Shown here one piece after another: positions 24,007 to 35,807 of a stretch of DNA of 64,000 nt. Position 1 is the first letter of the stretch; the number at the start of each line of letters is the position of its first letter. The notes beneath the pieces were generated by a model. It saw only the letters and a program-made list of their open reading frames with translations, did no database searches and was not told the origin of the DNA. Origin of the DNA: Tieghemiomyces parasiticus (taxonomy: Eukaryota > Kickxellomycota > Dimargaritomycetes > Dimargaritales > Dimargaritaceae); the NCBI GenBank assembly GCA_027575765.1, contig JANBPT010000148.1, forward strand, positions 1 to 64,000, in the 5' to 3' direction. The position numbers and the translations under genes are program-made.

Positions 24007-24479
24007 GGCGAGTTCGATGGGACGAAGCAATGGGGGGGGAAAGGGGGAAGAGAGAGGACGGGGAATGCGACGATCGCCGACCATAGAGGCATCGCTGGGC
24101 GCAGTAAGTTGCCCTTGTTGTGTCAGTGGTCTGGTGTTCACTTCTTGCCTCCTGCTGGTCAAGGGCTACCTGCTAATCCTATCCCATGTCGACGTGGCCA
24201 TCCTGTACGGTCAAGCTCTGCACCGCTTCGATCTCAATTTAAGAGATGGGGCCAGGTCGACAGTTGGGATATCTTCTCCCGCCGCAATTTCAATGTAACT
24301 ATCAGGAATGTGCTAATTCCAACGAATGCTGTCAAAATTTCATCACTTGGGAACTGGCCAATCGAATACCATATTCTACATTTATTTCGAAGGATAGGGC
24401 TGTCTCTGCAATAGAAAAGGGACCGGCATGGCAAAAAAAAAATAAAAGATATATGTCCTAGTTCAGTGGTAACATTTGG

Positions 24480-25612
24480 TCACCGAGCCAAAGAGGACCA
24501 TTCAAATAGCGGTGGTTCCGAGCACAGCTATGACGGCCAATATCGCCAATTCGGGTAGAGAGTGACGGTACTGCACTACCGACCGACGTCAGCTGTATTG
24601 CGCTACCTTTGCCTTATCAAGTATTTTGAGAAGGCCCAGTCCGCCGTCTCCGACGTATACAACCGTGCGATCGCCGTATGCAGCCGGCTGAATATTACAA
24701 GCTGTTGGCAGGCAGCAATCATTAGCCAATGCTGCCTGGTTGGCACGGCCAAGTGACCATACCTCATAAGGATGCGTCAGTCGCGGCTACACTCATCCGT
24801 CCGTCCACTCCTCCCCAACCATAACACAAAAGTCCGAATTAGTCGCGTTTTTGTAACACCGCTTGGATGGGTGACTTCCTCGGCCAAGCAATCATTTGAG
24901 GCTAGCCAAGGCGGCATGAGGGAGAGAGAGAAAGATGGGGGGATGGCAAGCCGTCTGGCTATACTGAACCATAGGCCAATAGATCACAGGTGTACTCCAA
25001 TTGTTTACGATATCTATCCGATAATCCAACCAAGGTAATGAGCTGGTAGCTGCCCGTCTAATTCATGATAAGGAAGGAACAACGCTCGGTCGCTTCCGCT
25101 AGGAGGGGGGATTCTATCCCCGCCTTCATTCACCTTGCTCGACAATGGGGGTATCGATTATGGGGTAAGTATAGGCCCAGTGAAGAGAGTGGGCTGGGGC
25201 GACCGGAGTAGGTTGGTAAATGTATTGGTCTATGTTGACAGAGTGGGGAGTAGACAAATAAATACAGTGATCGGGCTGACCCCCGATGGTGTGGATGCTA
25301 TAATCCTGGCGGTGACCGAATACGGATAAATTACGACTTCACGCTGTCGCGGCCGCCGCAGACTTGGGTTGGGAAAAAATAGTAATACTCTCTCACCGTG
25401 ACGAACGGGCTATGTCCAGATCGATGTGGGGGGGACGGGATTCGGTGCCACGGTGAGGTTCATCAGTATAAGGGTACCTCACCGATCATACAGATGGTGA
25501 TCCGGTCCGATTCTGTCAATACGGAAGGTGCGGTACTGGTATGCAGTCAAAAGTTTTCCACTGACCAGGTGACGAAACAAGCTGTAATAAAGGCCACTCA
25601 AGCGTGCTAGAA
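24480..25612 (-). CDS. candidate multi-exon gene, unidentified
   Basis: Inferred from splice-phase fits and codon pattern; no certain homologue. The clearest exon is 24687-24607 (27 codons, acceptor TTCAG, donor GTAGC), whose core VVYVGDGGLGLLKIL resembles the motif-IV strand of HAD-type phosphatases, although the usual second aspartate pair is not intact. It joins in phase 0 to a last exon 24527-24480 ending FEWSSLAR. Upstream coding-like blocks on the same strand are at about 24890-24790 and 25612-25483 (KLLTAYQYRTFRIDRIGPDH, donor GTGAGG). A block at about 25306-25240 follows the latter in phase. Whether all belong to one gene is unknown. Plus-strand frames in the same region are also open but have poorer codon pattern. 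Confidence 0.35.
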
Positions 25613-26619
25613 TCAGCTGATACCCCTTTCGTACCTGGAAGCTTCCAAACCCGAAGAAAGGTGGGAAATGTCATTGCCTAGAACACTTCGACTGCCTCTC
25701 GATAGATTACCAGTCAAGACCAAAAAAAAATCATTAACATTTACCTCGGCCTCTCAATTGGAATCCGCTACGCCCTATATGTATGCGACCCAGCCATAAT
25801 CATGAAACGCTGTATCAACCATTTGTTGACCAGACTTTACCAAAAGTGGAATTCACATTAGAGGGCACGGTGACCACATCCCGTAAACACCACCAGCGTT
25901 AGAGAGACCAAGTAAGCAGGGGCCAGTTAGAGAGGGGAGTCACTAGATCACCTTAGCTGGTATCCCACTACGGCTTCAAAGGGCACTGCATCTTACTTGT
26001 CGACAGCACCCCATATTTGTCTATTATGATAGTCCTACCCCGCTTTCGCCCATTGTATGGTGGGATGTTTCATAAAGTTAAACGAGGAGTGTGGATGGAT
26101 TAGGAACCAGCATCTTGTTTGGAGCAGGGTTGGGTTGTGTGGTGCGTTGTAGCTAACACCCCACCCGCCCCCCAACGATATCGCGGTTAATCTCGGATAG
26201 GTGGTTTTAACCAGTGCATACCGATCGAACTAATCAAAGTACGAACAGCCGCAATAGGTCCCATTATAGGCCCGTAGACTGGGGACGTTAAAGCCTTGAC
26301 GTAAGCACGCACACATCGCTTTCGTCCGCAGAGCTGTCGGCCTCAGATAACATTTTGAGGGTTACAAGTGGCGCCAGGTAACTACTCTGTCGCTGACGTT
26401 AGCTACATGTCGTATTACTATAGTATTGGAATGCAGTGACAGTTGCGCCACCAAATATTACAGCCTCCCTACTGGCGCATGAGAATAGGGCGACAGGTAT
26501 GGAATGGAAAGCGGGATGGGAGTGGGCTTTACCCGGTAATGACTAGTTTATCAACCACCGACGCCACACTCCCTGGAAAAAACCTATTAGGCGTTTAGAT
26601 TGAGAACAAGCCCAAGCTG
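25613..26619. other. intergenic, nothing recognised
   Basis: AT-balanced DNA with no ORF, motif or repeat that I can support on either strand. Confidence 0.4.
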
Positions 26620-28119
26620 GCGCATAGCTGAAAGACATCTAAAGCAACGAAGGAACATGCGTATTTACCATGTGTGGATGGGAGGGGTGACTAACGCAGG
26701 TGGTGTCAGGAAAATGCCAGTCGGCTACCAGCCAACGTGCTGCGTTTGGATCCACGTCATACACCTTGTTGACTTCAGCCGATTCCCCCTCGTACTCCGC
26801 CTTATCCTTGGGTCGCTTGCCCGCGCTCTCCCTCCCCCCTTACCCTTCAGCATTGTCCGAGGTAAATCATTTTTCCGCCCTCCCCTTTTATCCTTCAACC
26901 TTCCATCTTGGGGCTATGTAAGACTTGCGAGGTGGTCGATGCTTATTCCGGATTTCCAGGTGGTGTGGATGTGTTTTTTTTAGAACCGGCCTCCTTATAG
27001 TGTATTGGATTCGTGGGCGTGTGTATGTGCGTACCAAGGAGAATATAGAACAGGCCTAATACTGAAGGTTGGAGGCAAATTAATTTAACCATTTACACGT
27101 CAATATAGCCGAGCGCCGAGCTGTATACTGGTTACAGATCCGTGGCGGCGCCGCAGTGGATGAAAGGTAAGCGGAGAGGTGAGGTGCAGTGAGTACGTGT
27201 CAACGCATTGACCGTTCGGCGGCGCTGGTTAAGTGACAGCATGATTGCTAGCCAGTCCCGTTCAAAAATAAGTGCTGGATTGCCAAATTGATAGACCAGT
27301 TGGGCCAAGGAGGCGCGAAGAAAAGGCCAGGAGGCTTCGCGGGGCACGGAAGAGATATGAACTAGTCCGTATTATTAATGTTGGCTGATTGTTACTCCTC
27401 GCCAGTACTTCAAATGTTTGTGACACACACACTTGGCTAATTTGGGAAGCGGCGGGCATGCTTGATCCGGAAGCGCTGTGTCATTTCCTACAGCCAGGTT
27501 GGTGAAGGCGGAAATCTTGTGGGTCAAAGGTATCCGGCCACCTGAAAATAGCATTCAGGCCTTTAGTCTTTCACCGCCGCCCTCTTTAATCTATTGCGCG
27601 CCGTGACCGTATATCGCGCGCCTTCATGAAAACGGTAAGAGGCTGAAGACGCCTTGAAGTATCGAGAGAGTAGGCTTGCGGTCAGAGGGCGGGTGATCTG
27701 TGCATAAGCGAAGAGACATGCGCATCTTTTCGCCAAAAAGTGATGAGAAGAATATGATGCGGGACCGCTAAAGGAACAAAGAGAGCCAGACCGTCAAAGA
27801 GCCCTGACACCTTACGACTGCCTGGACTAAGCTGTCTCCTCTGGTAATAAAAAAGTACAGTATGACTTGGCTTGAACATGAAGTACTTCTTGGCCCTCCC
27901 CACTACTGACTTGGGGGCGGAACATGGTAAAGAGGGGAGCCATTTCAAAATCATCTAGCCAACCCGCGGCAGAGTAGGGTTATATTTAGGCAACGAAGCC
28001 CTGCTCACAGCTGCAAGCGTGACGAGCATTGCCTGGTTGCACACCTTCCGCCTACCTGGACTTCCAACTCCTCTGACCCTGCGTATTGTCCCCACGGTAG
28101 AAATGGGGACATCAAACAT
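26620..28119 (-). CDS. candidate multi-exon gene, unidentified
   Basis: A plausible start is the ATG at 28119 (exon 28119-28056, MFDVPISTVGTIRRVRGV) with a 45-nt intron to 28010. Further coding-like blocks on the minus strand lie at about 27540-27430 (HKISAFTNLAVGNDTALPDQ), 27369-27150 (SVPREASWPFLRASLAQLVY) and 26880-26640 (GESAEVNKVYDVDPNAARWL). The second and third can be joined in phase through a GTGTGT donor and CTAG acceptor. The last block has excellent codon periodicity but its frame is interrupted at a run of six G near 26840, where a one-base length change would open it. I do not recognise the product. Region 28010-27540 is only partly explained. Confidence 0.4.
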
Positions 28120-28582
28120 ATTAAACGAAGGTAGGCGTATATGTGTTGGTCGGAAGGGATCATATGAACTTGCAGTGCGTACGAAATAGGGCGTTGGAAA
28201 TCCGCCTACAATGGTCCGCGGTATATTATTATAAGAAGCATGTACCACGCAATATCCTGCACTTTACCTACCAAACCTGACCCGGTACTTTCACCCGATG
28301 TTACCATCCGAAACCGACTTGGCAATAAGCCTCGACTTCACAAGCTAAACCATTACCACTCCCTATGACCATTGGCTTACCTACGTCTCATAAGTTTACC
28401 ATAGGAAGGGATGGTCAGCTTCAGGGTGATTTAGCTTACGCACAACGACACTTAATTTTCAGGGACAGCGTTCTAATAACACATCAATTCTATCTCCCCC
28501 AGCCCAGGGCCCCCAGGTGGCGTGGCTTCCATTGGTTCAATTTTTTAAAAATTAAAAATTAAACCTCTTCGACCTGGAAACA

Positions 28583-29118
28583 ATGAGCCAGAAGGATCAA
28601 ATGAATAATGTGCAGATCTTATCGAGTAACCATCGTAAGGCCTTGTTTGTAAAGCCTCGAGATGAGTATGGCCAACGGGACGGCGGAATGTTACCACGCC
28701 AGGATCACTTTGGAGTGAGTGATTTTGGCTAGCCAGAGTGGCAGGGCACATCTAAAGAGTATTCCACAATAGGCGGGCAGTGCGACAGGAGCCAATACGC
28801 CGATTGGGACCCAAACCCATCTCTTAGATTGCCACAATGTCCATGGAACTGGTGCCGGATAGCCGACTTGTACCAAAGGCGAAAGGCCACCAAAAGGGGA
28901 GCGACAGCAATTGGAAACCGCAAGGGTGGTGGAAAGTAACGAGCAAAAACTAACTGGTGCCGCGACCGGATGTCCTCCCATACCTGCTGCGCCGTGGAGG
29001 CCCGGTATTCACTCAACCATGCGTGTGACTCCACTCTGGCCCTTCTCTCTCCCTCTTCCAATTACAGCAGATTGGACTGTTCCCACCGGCCTGCAATCTA
29101 AGATGCAAGTTGACATAA
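28583..29118 (+). CDS. candidate small gene, 3 exons, 96 aa
   Basis: Exons 28583-28714, 28828-28935 and 29068-29118 are each open, each join in phase 0, and carry donors GTGAGT and GTAACG and acceptors TTAG and ACAG. The product starts MSQKDQMNNVQILSSNHRKA and is basic and polar. The second exon ends in NWKPQGWWK and the third begins QIGLFPPA. The combination WWK plus GLFP recalls the end of an SH3 domain (..WW.G..NG..GLFP..Y), but the loop between them is absent and no earlier SH3 strand is evident, so I do not call the domain. No homologue is known to me. The model is ab initio. Confidence 0.4.
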
Positions 29119-29631
29119 CTCTACTACCTTTTTGGGCACACTGACGAATGGCTTTCAATCCCGGTGTTGAATCGTCTGGGAGGCAATCGGAGTGAGTGGA
29201 GGAGTGTGGGGTCACCATCACTGCCATTCAGACTCATTGGTTCACCCACTGCCGCATTGGCCTGCGGGGGCGGATCTGGCTATAATTTTTCACGCGCCAC
29301 CTGATAATCCAGCCAAAGTCCCCCGCATCTGCAAAAGCACGCCACTTGTGTGGCTAATTTGGTCCTCCATATTATATATTGGAAAGAACATTGGTATGCT
29401 ACCGCGGCTTCAGGCACCCCAACTAAATGGCGTCCTTGGTTGAGAATAAACATCGTGATGGCTAGCGAGTAAAGTACCACGGGGGGCACCAGCCGGGGAT
29501 GTACTAGACAGATAATTAGGGTTGTCCCACACCTGCGTGCGCGATGTCGCAACTTTCAGCGCTGGGGTCACACGGCCCCTGCCAGGGGGACAGTGAGTGG
29601 GGCAAATAAGGGATGAAGGGAAAGTGCAGCA

Positions 29632-29964
29632 ATGAAGACCTACCGTTTCCTCCCCTTACGTCCTCCTCTGCATGAGCAGACTGTACCCAATAGTACTACC
29701 CTGCCCACCCAAATCACCACCCATGAAATAACATCCCCAACTTCGGTCGGAGGCTGGCATCTCCTGCCCTACCCTGAACTCCTACTGCGGTGCCCACCAT
29801 ACTAAGGTTTGGAACTACATTCCTTCCCTCACTGACCTTGGTAGTTCCAGTTCAGATAGCATTGGTTGGAAATTTCCAGCTCGCATACCCCTAAGTCTGT
29901 CGAGGCTGAGCTTCTTACGTTAGATGGTCGCCCTGCTCCGAAGCGGAATGGCATCATTAGATGA
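29632..29964 (+). CDS. candidate small gene, 2 exons, 80 aa
   Basis: Exon 29632-29789 (ATG, MKTYRFLPLRPPLHEQ) and exon 29880-29964 (SHTPKSVEAELLTLDGRPAP, stop TGA at 29962) join in phase through a 90-nt intron with donor GTGCCC, acceptor CCAG and a CTAAG/CTGAC branch candidate. An extra upstream exon starting at the ATG at 29544 could attach through a 37-nt intron, but this is weaker. Product unknown; there is no signal peptide or membrane segment. Ab initio model, supported by phase and codon pattern only. Confidence 0.35.
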
Positions 29965-30289
29965 TTCAACAAGAAGTATAGGTAAGGGGGGGTAGGGGCT
30001 TGGGCCAAGGTACGTAGGCTAGACCATCTTTGGAATCTTCCCAGGAGGGGTAGGGAGATGGAACGGGCACGCGAGAGTAAATAGCAGGAAGAGGTGACCC
30101 TCCCAATAGTGTCCCCCTGAAATCCCGTATCCTCCAGTCTCACCTATTTGGACCACCAGGTGTCACCCAATCGTGTATCCATAATCATCGGCCGACGAGA
30201 GAGCGAAAGAAGGAAATACGAGGCTGATACCGAAAGATAAACTGCGAATAAGTGGTTTTTTTTTTGAATCACTAACCCCTTCACAATTT

Positions 30290-30521
30290 TCAATGTATGA
30301 GATGGAGCGGGGTGTTCAGCGCGAAGGAATAGGCGCGGTGGAGGATAAGACGATTGGTATCAATAGTAATGGCGGACGCGACCACGCTAAAGTATGTCAA
30401 GTAGATGAGCCCCGAAACCAAGCCTACCTGGGGGAAGGTTGCGTGTTTAATTGCCATCGTGGCTGATGCCAACCTGAGCGGTCGAAGCACCATCCATAAT
30501 GTCCCTGCCGCCCAAATTCAT
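30290..30521 (-). CDS. candidate small membrane protein, DPM2-like, 61 aa
   Basis: Exon 30521-30474 (MNLGGRDIMDGASTAQ) joins in phase 0 over a 46-nt intron to 30427-30290, which encodes one hydrophobic segment (VGLVSGLIYLTYFSVVASAI) followed by TIDTNRLILHRAYSFAL. The order VGL, an aromatic-rich membrane segment, ID, then a basic HRAY run is like the first half of DPM2, the small ER regulatory subunit of dolichol-phosphate mannose synthase. The second membrane helix expected for DPM2 is missing, so either a further exon is not seen or the call is wrong. An alternative is a 67-aa unspliced frame from the ATG at 30493. Confidence 0.3.
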
Positions 30522-31065
30522 CTACGGTTGGTTATGAGAAGTATCATCTGCCATTTTGGGGGAGGAGGTCCTTCATGCGCTGGCGTAGCTCACTGGACAT
30601 GCTTGAGAGGGTAAGGAGTTTTAGAGGTGGTGATGGGTCCGGCCCAGTGTAGTAGAAAACCCCCCATCCCCTTCCTTCGCCCACACTCAGCTACCTTCCA
30701 AGTGTTATCTTTATCATACTTTCGTAATGACATGTCAATCCTAAATACTCACGCGTGAGCTAGAGCCAGTGCCTCGTCTCTAGCCTCTCTAATACCCATT
30801 CATGATCATCTCCGCGGCTACTCCCAAGGCCCAGTGAAGCACATGATCTTCACGACAACGCCGTATTGACACCAGTGTACAAAGCCTAGAGCAGGTTGGC
30901 TAGCTTGCCGATACCGTCGCGCTAGGCTGGTGTTTTAATCACCAGTGCTCATATATTGTACGTACCACCGCTGGTCTCCCGCTCCGCTCACTCTAATGCT
31001 CACATTAGGGACACGGCACTACGACCATGCGCTGTTCAAGTGACTCATCGCTGCCTTAGCGCTTC

Positions 31066-31929
31066 ATGAATATCTCGACCCCGCCTGATCAGTCAGCTGC
31101 CGGATCGGCCGAAAAATCCAAGGGCGAGGAGTGTGGATCGAGAGTGCGCCCGTGATTTGACAGCGCCCCTTGGATATAGCCACACTACCAAGATGGGTAC
31201 AGTTTCGAAATATAGTAGAAGTCCGCCGCCACAGTCGTAACTATTCTCGAGGTTTAGAATATTTTTTTTGGCAGATCGAAATGGTTTACCCCCCCCCCCC
31301 TCCCCAACCCCACACCAGATCGCTAAGGATCGGAGGGTGATACACTGGCTTGTAATTCTATCCTTAGCTACCCGCTGTGGAACACTTTCATAGGTCAGCA
31401 ACGACCCCAAGTTACTTCGCGGCTTTCCTCCAACCAGGTAATGCATCGGAGGACACTACGTGCGAGTATTAGGGGAGGGGTGATATTAGGCGGTTAGATA
31501 TTACCAGCCTGCACATCCAGCCCCGGTGCCATGAAGGCTGCTTGGTTGGCCAGTTAAGTTCACAGGTCATGCATTTCCAGTGTCGGGCGGGGTATATTGA
31601 TGCATGCCAAGCTATGGCCAACTTTGGCCTAATATTTACCATCACGACTGCGGGAGAGCCCCATCCTACACATGGGCCGCTGGCCGGTCTCAGTAGCATT
31701 CCGTAGCCTGCTCGCTTCCGCAGCCACCTGCTGACCCCACAACCTCAGTCTTTCACCACGTATTGGTCACGCCCAGTGGATTGCTGTCTTGCTTGTGCAC
31801 ATTAACTAACTTTACGGGACTATGCAGAAGGTTTCCTTCATGGCAGGGACCTGCAGGGTGGCCTTTAAGGCTAGCAAGGGACATGAGGATGGGTGGGTTG
31901 TGCACGGCCACTGCCTAACCATCGACTGA
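31066..31929 (+). CDS. candidate multi-exon gene, Cys/His-containing, unidentified
   Basis: An ATG at 31066 begins MNISTPPDQSAAGSAEKSKG. A 47-nt intron (donor GTGGAT, branch TTTGAC) leads in phase to TLPRWVQFRNIVEVRRHSRN at about 31180-31250. Later in-phase blocks are QQRPQVTSRLSSNQ (about 31395-31436, donor GTAATG) and 31521-31706, which contains CHEGC and several more Cys. A clear coding-like end block at 31828-31929 reads KVSFMAGTCRVAFKASKGHE and stops at TGA. The Cys/His pairs hint at a small zinc-binding protein; this is inference. A further open block (about 32061-32205, RSQQVRKERKGPGLPTKWLT) may belong to a neighbouring gene. No family recognised. Confidence 0.3.
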
Positions 31930-32581
31930 GCCTGTAGTTCATAATCGCCTAAAATCGACGGCTGCTAGACCATTTACTGGTTCCTCACCCCGATTTGTCG
32001 GCATCTTCCCCCCCTCTCATTCACTAAACTGTGTAGCTTAAGAGTCCTACCCTCCCCCAGCGGAGCCAGCAAGTTCGGAAAGAGCGGAAGGGCCCGGGTT
32101 TGCCAACGAAGTGGCTCACGATTCCGCATAGGATCCTACCATCAAACGTCACCAACACCACCTCTCCGACGCCTCCCGGCCGCCTTTTTTTTCCCACTTT
32201 CTAACCGTTCAGGGAGCCATCCGCCAGTTTGGTACCCCTTACCCTTTTTTTTTTGACGGCGACCATGTACCCGCACGTTACCTCTTCCAATTTAGGGCAA
32301 TCTTGATATAGATTGACACGGGTGGCCAACCGGCCGACTACTATTCATCCAATTATATAGGCGACATCCAAGAGTCGGAGAAAATGTTGAGGCGCGGTAG
32401 GTAGCTAGAGATGAGGGTGGCAATGAATCCATAGGGTTAGGACCTTTTACATAACAATGGTTGAACTTGGGAGGGGTGAATGTAAGGGTAAGGGGGCGTA
32501 ACCATGGTGGATGCCGCAGTGCTTGTAGTTTAGTATGAAGGGGTTACTAGGAGACGGGGCTCACTAGGCGGTCTTGGGAAT

Positions 32582-32878
32582 ATGAAGGATAGGTGGGCTA
32601 CGCGTGAGGTCGGGCGACGTTTATGGGAACAAGCATCAACAACAATTGATGCGAAGCCCTTCCCTTCGCTAGTTAGATGGCTGGGGCCGTGGACCCGGTA
32701 TGAAACGCGAGGGCGGACCGTGGTGCTCGTGGAACGTTCAGCAAGTGGCCCCCCCCATGAGCGATGTCGGTCTGTCAGGGGACTACCGACCACTAAGAGG
32801 GAGAGGAGGAGGGTGAAGGTGACTAGCATCCAAACCAGTGGTCTATATGGTATAGGGAGTTCCTACTGTGAAGTCTAG
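32582..32878 (+). CDS. candidate single-exon ORF, 98 aa, unidentified
   Basis: An ATG-initiated frame (MKDRWATREVGRRLWEQAST) with good codon periodicity over its first 78 codons, which end at a possible donor GTGACT. The product is basic (many Arg) with no membrane segment. The complementary strand also has an ATG-initiated 99-aa frame starting with a hydrophobic, signal-peptide-like run (MLVTFTLLLSLLVVGSP); the two overlap completely and only one, or neither, can be real. I favour the plus strand by codon pattern. Confidence 0.25.
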   Translation: MKDRWATREVGRRLWEQASTTIDAKPFPSLVRWLGPWTRYETRGRTVVLVERSASGPPHERCRSVRGLPTTKRERRRVKVTSIQTSGLYGIGSSYCEV

Positions 32879-34489
32879 GGCTTTACAGTCCGATACCAAG
32901 GAGTAACCCATGCGGCACGTTTGCAAATTAGAAAATGGGTACCACTGGCTATGTGATCAGGGTCCAGCGCTGTCGCGGGGGATCCGGATCATTCCATTCG
33001 TGTAGCCCACAAGGTGCCAGTGACTTTAGGTGGCCGGATTTCATTGCCCACCCGTACTCGACGCATACCATTCCTGCCGTCGTCATTGATGCGACCCCTC
33101 GCTCCAACCGGTTGCCCTCTCTCTCTCCCTCTCTTGTCTTCTCTATAACCCATCGCTGGCTAGCGTGTGTGGGGAGAAAGGTGAGGGCGAGTGGGTGAGC
33201 GTGTGGCATCGGCGCGTTGTGCGCCCAACTGTGCGCTTGCTGACGGACTCATTACTGGCTGTGGGCTTTCAACGACAACTAGGCACTGTTGACCCCTCCG
33301 TACAACCCCCCTCACTCCGGCGTTCGGTACCACCTGTCACGCCACTACAGCGGGCGCCCATCCGGTCACTCTGGTATGCCGTACATCCTTTATCCATTTC
33401 CCTAATCGGCCACTGCCACCACCACCATCCCACCCGTTTGCGTTTCTCCATCCATTCGCCCCCCCTTAGACCCCTTATCGACCTTGCACTGTCCATTGGG
33501 TCGCACGGCACGCTTCGCCTGCCCCTCGACAGTGCGATAGTGCAGCACACCACCCAATAAAAATAATAATAACGCAAAGCCGTTGAGTAGGAATGAAAGG
33601 TTATTAAATTCGGGCGGCCGATGGAGAGGAAGGGAGAGGGACCGACCCTGCATAGCGACCGTGGATCTTTGGACTGGTGGGCGTAGGGATAGACGGAGGG
33701 TGGATCAAGGTGTGAGTGGATAGTGAAGGGCATGGAGTGAAGCCTAGGTGAAGTGGGGTATGGCGATGATCCAAGTTGAGTAGTCATGGTCTGCTACTCA
33801 TCATTGATGGTGGTCATCGGCCCCCAACTGATCCCTCCCCCCTCCCCAACTGGAGTAGGAGGGGGAGCGCGGCCGGATAGTTGCTATACTTTGAATCTGC
33901 AAGTCACATACCACGGGGTGCGTGACGGGAAGGGGTGGAACGCACTAGGCCAGACTGGTCGGTTATTATCGATCTCTTATGAGTGGGCAATGGAGATGGA
34001 TCCCTAAATATGGCGAGACGAAGAGAATAGTAAAGGGCGGTACTTGTCTGACCATCCACGGCGACGTACACCGCGATCTGGCACTTCCGCGCTGGCCTGT
34101 CCAACTCTCCGCAAGCCTACTTGTACTACGCAAACTCCACCACCCTCCTCCTTTCCCTCTAGCTCTTGCTCCGACCTCCCACCGTAGCTTTTCCCCCCGA
34201 CTTCTCCTTCGCAAAATGGCCGTAATGTTGAGGTGAACTCTAGCCAATCTACACCCTCGGCCCCACACGCACCCTTTGTTTAGCATCTAACCATCACTGC
34301 ACATCTACGCCTGCCTCCTGCCCCTACTTTCTTTTACGGTCCCCTTGGACTCACTATCCCAGCTACCCTACTTTCCTGGTCCTACTCTGTGCGCCCGCCG
34401 GACGTTGTCTGGCACCTAACGATTGAATCTACCAATCCATGGCAGAACCGTTGACGTATTTATCCCTACTCCTTAACCCCCTTAATTTT

Positions 34490-34500
34490 GATATATAAAG
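34490..34500 (+). promoter_or_regulatory. candidate TATA element, copy 1
   Basis: GATATATAAAG followed by a C/T-rich leader without ATG for more than 300 bases. The same 11-mer recurs at 35303. Confidence 0.4.
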
Positions 34501-35302
34501 CAGCACCCCCCTACCGGTTGGACAAACTTGCTAAATCTGTACCCTTCCACCTCACAACTACCACGCAGCGCCACCGATTTTCCCTGCTCTGTCATTGACT
34601 CACTCCTACCCCACTTACACCCCCCCCTCTATCCCGCTATCACATTTCTAATTTCGTCGCTTAAGGTGCCTGTCCGCGGGGTAAACCTAACCCCAAGTCT
34701 GAGTGTAAGTAACGATTGCCACATCTATGTTTTGACAGACGCCGTGGTCCGGGTCCACCCTTTTCCTGTCCACCCAGATCACGACCGGTCTGGGTTGGCC
34801 CCGGCGGGCTCTTAAGCTGTCGGCCATGTTTGTATACTCACGGATTTTCTCTGGCCGACACGCGTGGGTGTATGTGCATGCGTATGTATCTACCTTGTCT
34901 TTCCGCCCCCTTCCACTTGCTTGCTCAATTCACTTCCGCACAACACCGGTTCTTTACTCTCCCGCGCCTCTGCCCATTGGCGATTTACTGGCCTACCCCT
35001 TAAACTGCCTCCCCCCTCTCCCCTACATCTTTGTTCACCCAAACTGGGGCGCAGCCCTACGGTCTACTATTTGCCCCTCCCCTCGCCGGTGACGGCTGCC
35101 CATTTTCATGCCGCTGCTTACTTTCCTCCTCTGCACACCCACACACTTCATCACCCCCCCTCCGCCGGCTTAATTAAGTAGCCATTTGCTACCCCACAGT
35201 CGGGTTGGTTCCCCTCCCCTAGACTCTCAGTTCCCCACCCCCCATTTCCCCTCGCCAATCACATTCCGCTCCCATTTCCCCCCTCCCTTCTCGTTGCTTA
35301 CG

Positions 35303-35313
35303 GATATATAAAG
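35303..35313 (+). promoter_or_regulatory. candidate TATA element, copy 2
   Basis: Identical GATATATAAAG, 813 bp downstream of copy 1 and 381 bp before the possible short ORF at 35694. The leader between is C/T-rich, with a CATCCGTCCTTGCATACG-type sequence soon after. Confidence 0.4.
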
Positions 35314-35693
35314 GGGACTGCCCCTCCACCCGAAGTATCCAACAACCTGCACAACATTTCTCTCATCCGTCCTTGCATACGCCCCTTACCGTGCACCGCA
35401 TTTCACCCTCATTAACTCCTTTGTCTGCCTCGGAGCAATCCCATGCCCCTTCGACTCAGCTGTTGACTCACCTTTTCCTCTTATGGTTGCTCCTACCCCG
35501 TCCCTCCACCGTTCACGTCGCAGATACACCACCCCAGCCCACCATTGTCGCTTAATAGCCCAATTCCGCATCTAACAACGTCCATCGACCGCACTTCTGC
35601 CACCAAAAGACCAGCGCGACTATTCAGCTCGCCCGGCAAACCGATACCATCCGACACCCACCTACTCTGACTCCGCGTTCCAAGTATCTTACC

Positions 35694-35807
35694 ATGCAGT
35701 TCAACACCGACCGTGATCATCCTCTCAAGGACGGCGCTTGCGACGACGGATGCGACGGTGGAAGCGGCGACAACCCGCCCCACGAATTCTCGGGCTACCC
35801 GCTCTAA
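35694..35807 (+). CDS. possible 37-aa acidic ORF
   Basis: An ATG in good context (ttaccATGc) downstream of the second TATA element opens a 37-codon frame: MQFNTDRDHPLKDGACDDGC, then DGGSGDNPPHEF and a short end. It is acidic, with two Cys spaced C-x3-C. It may be a real small protein, the first exon of a longer gene, or chance. No family known to me. Confidence 0.25.
   Translation: MQFNTDRDHPLKDGACDDGCDGGSGDNPPHEFSGYPL

Noticed and set aside
32530..32829. A 99-aa minus-strand frame with a signal-peptide-like start
   Set aside because: It overlaps a plus-strand frame with better codon periodicity; no further support for secretion.
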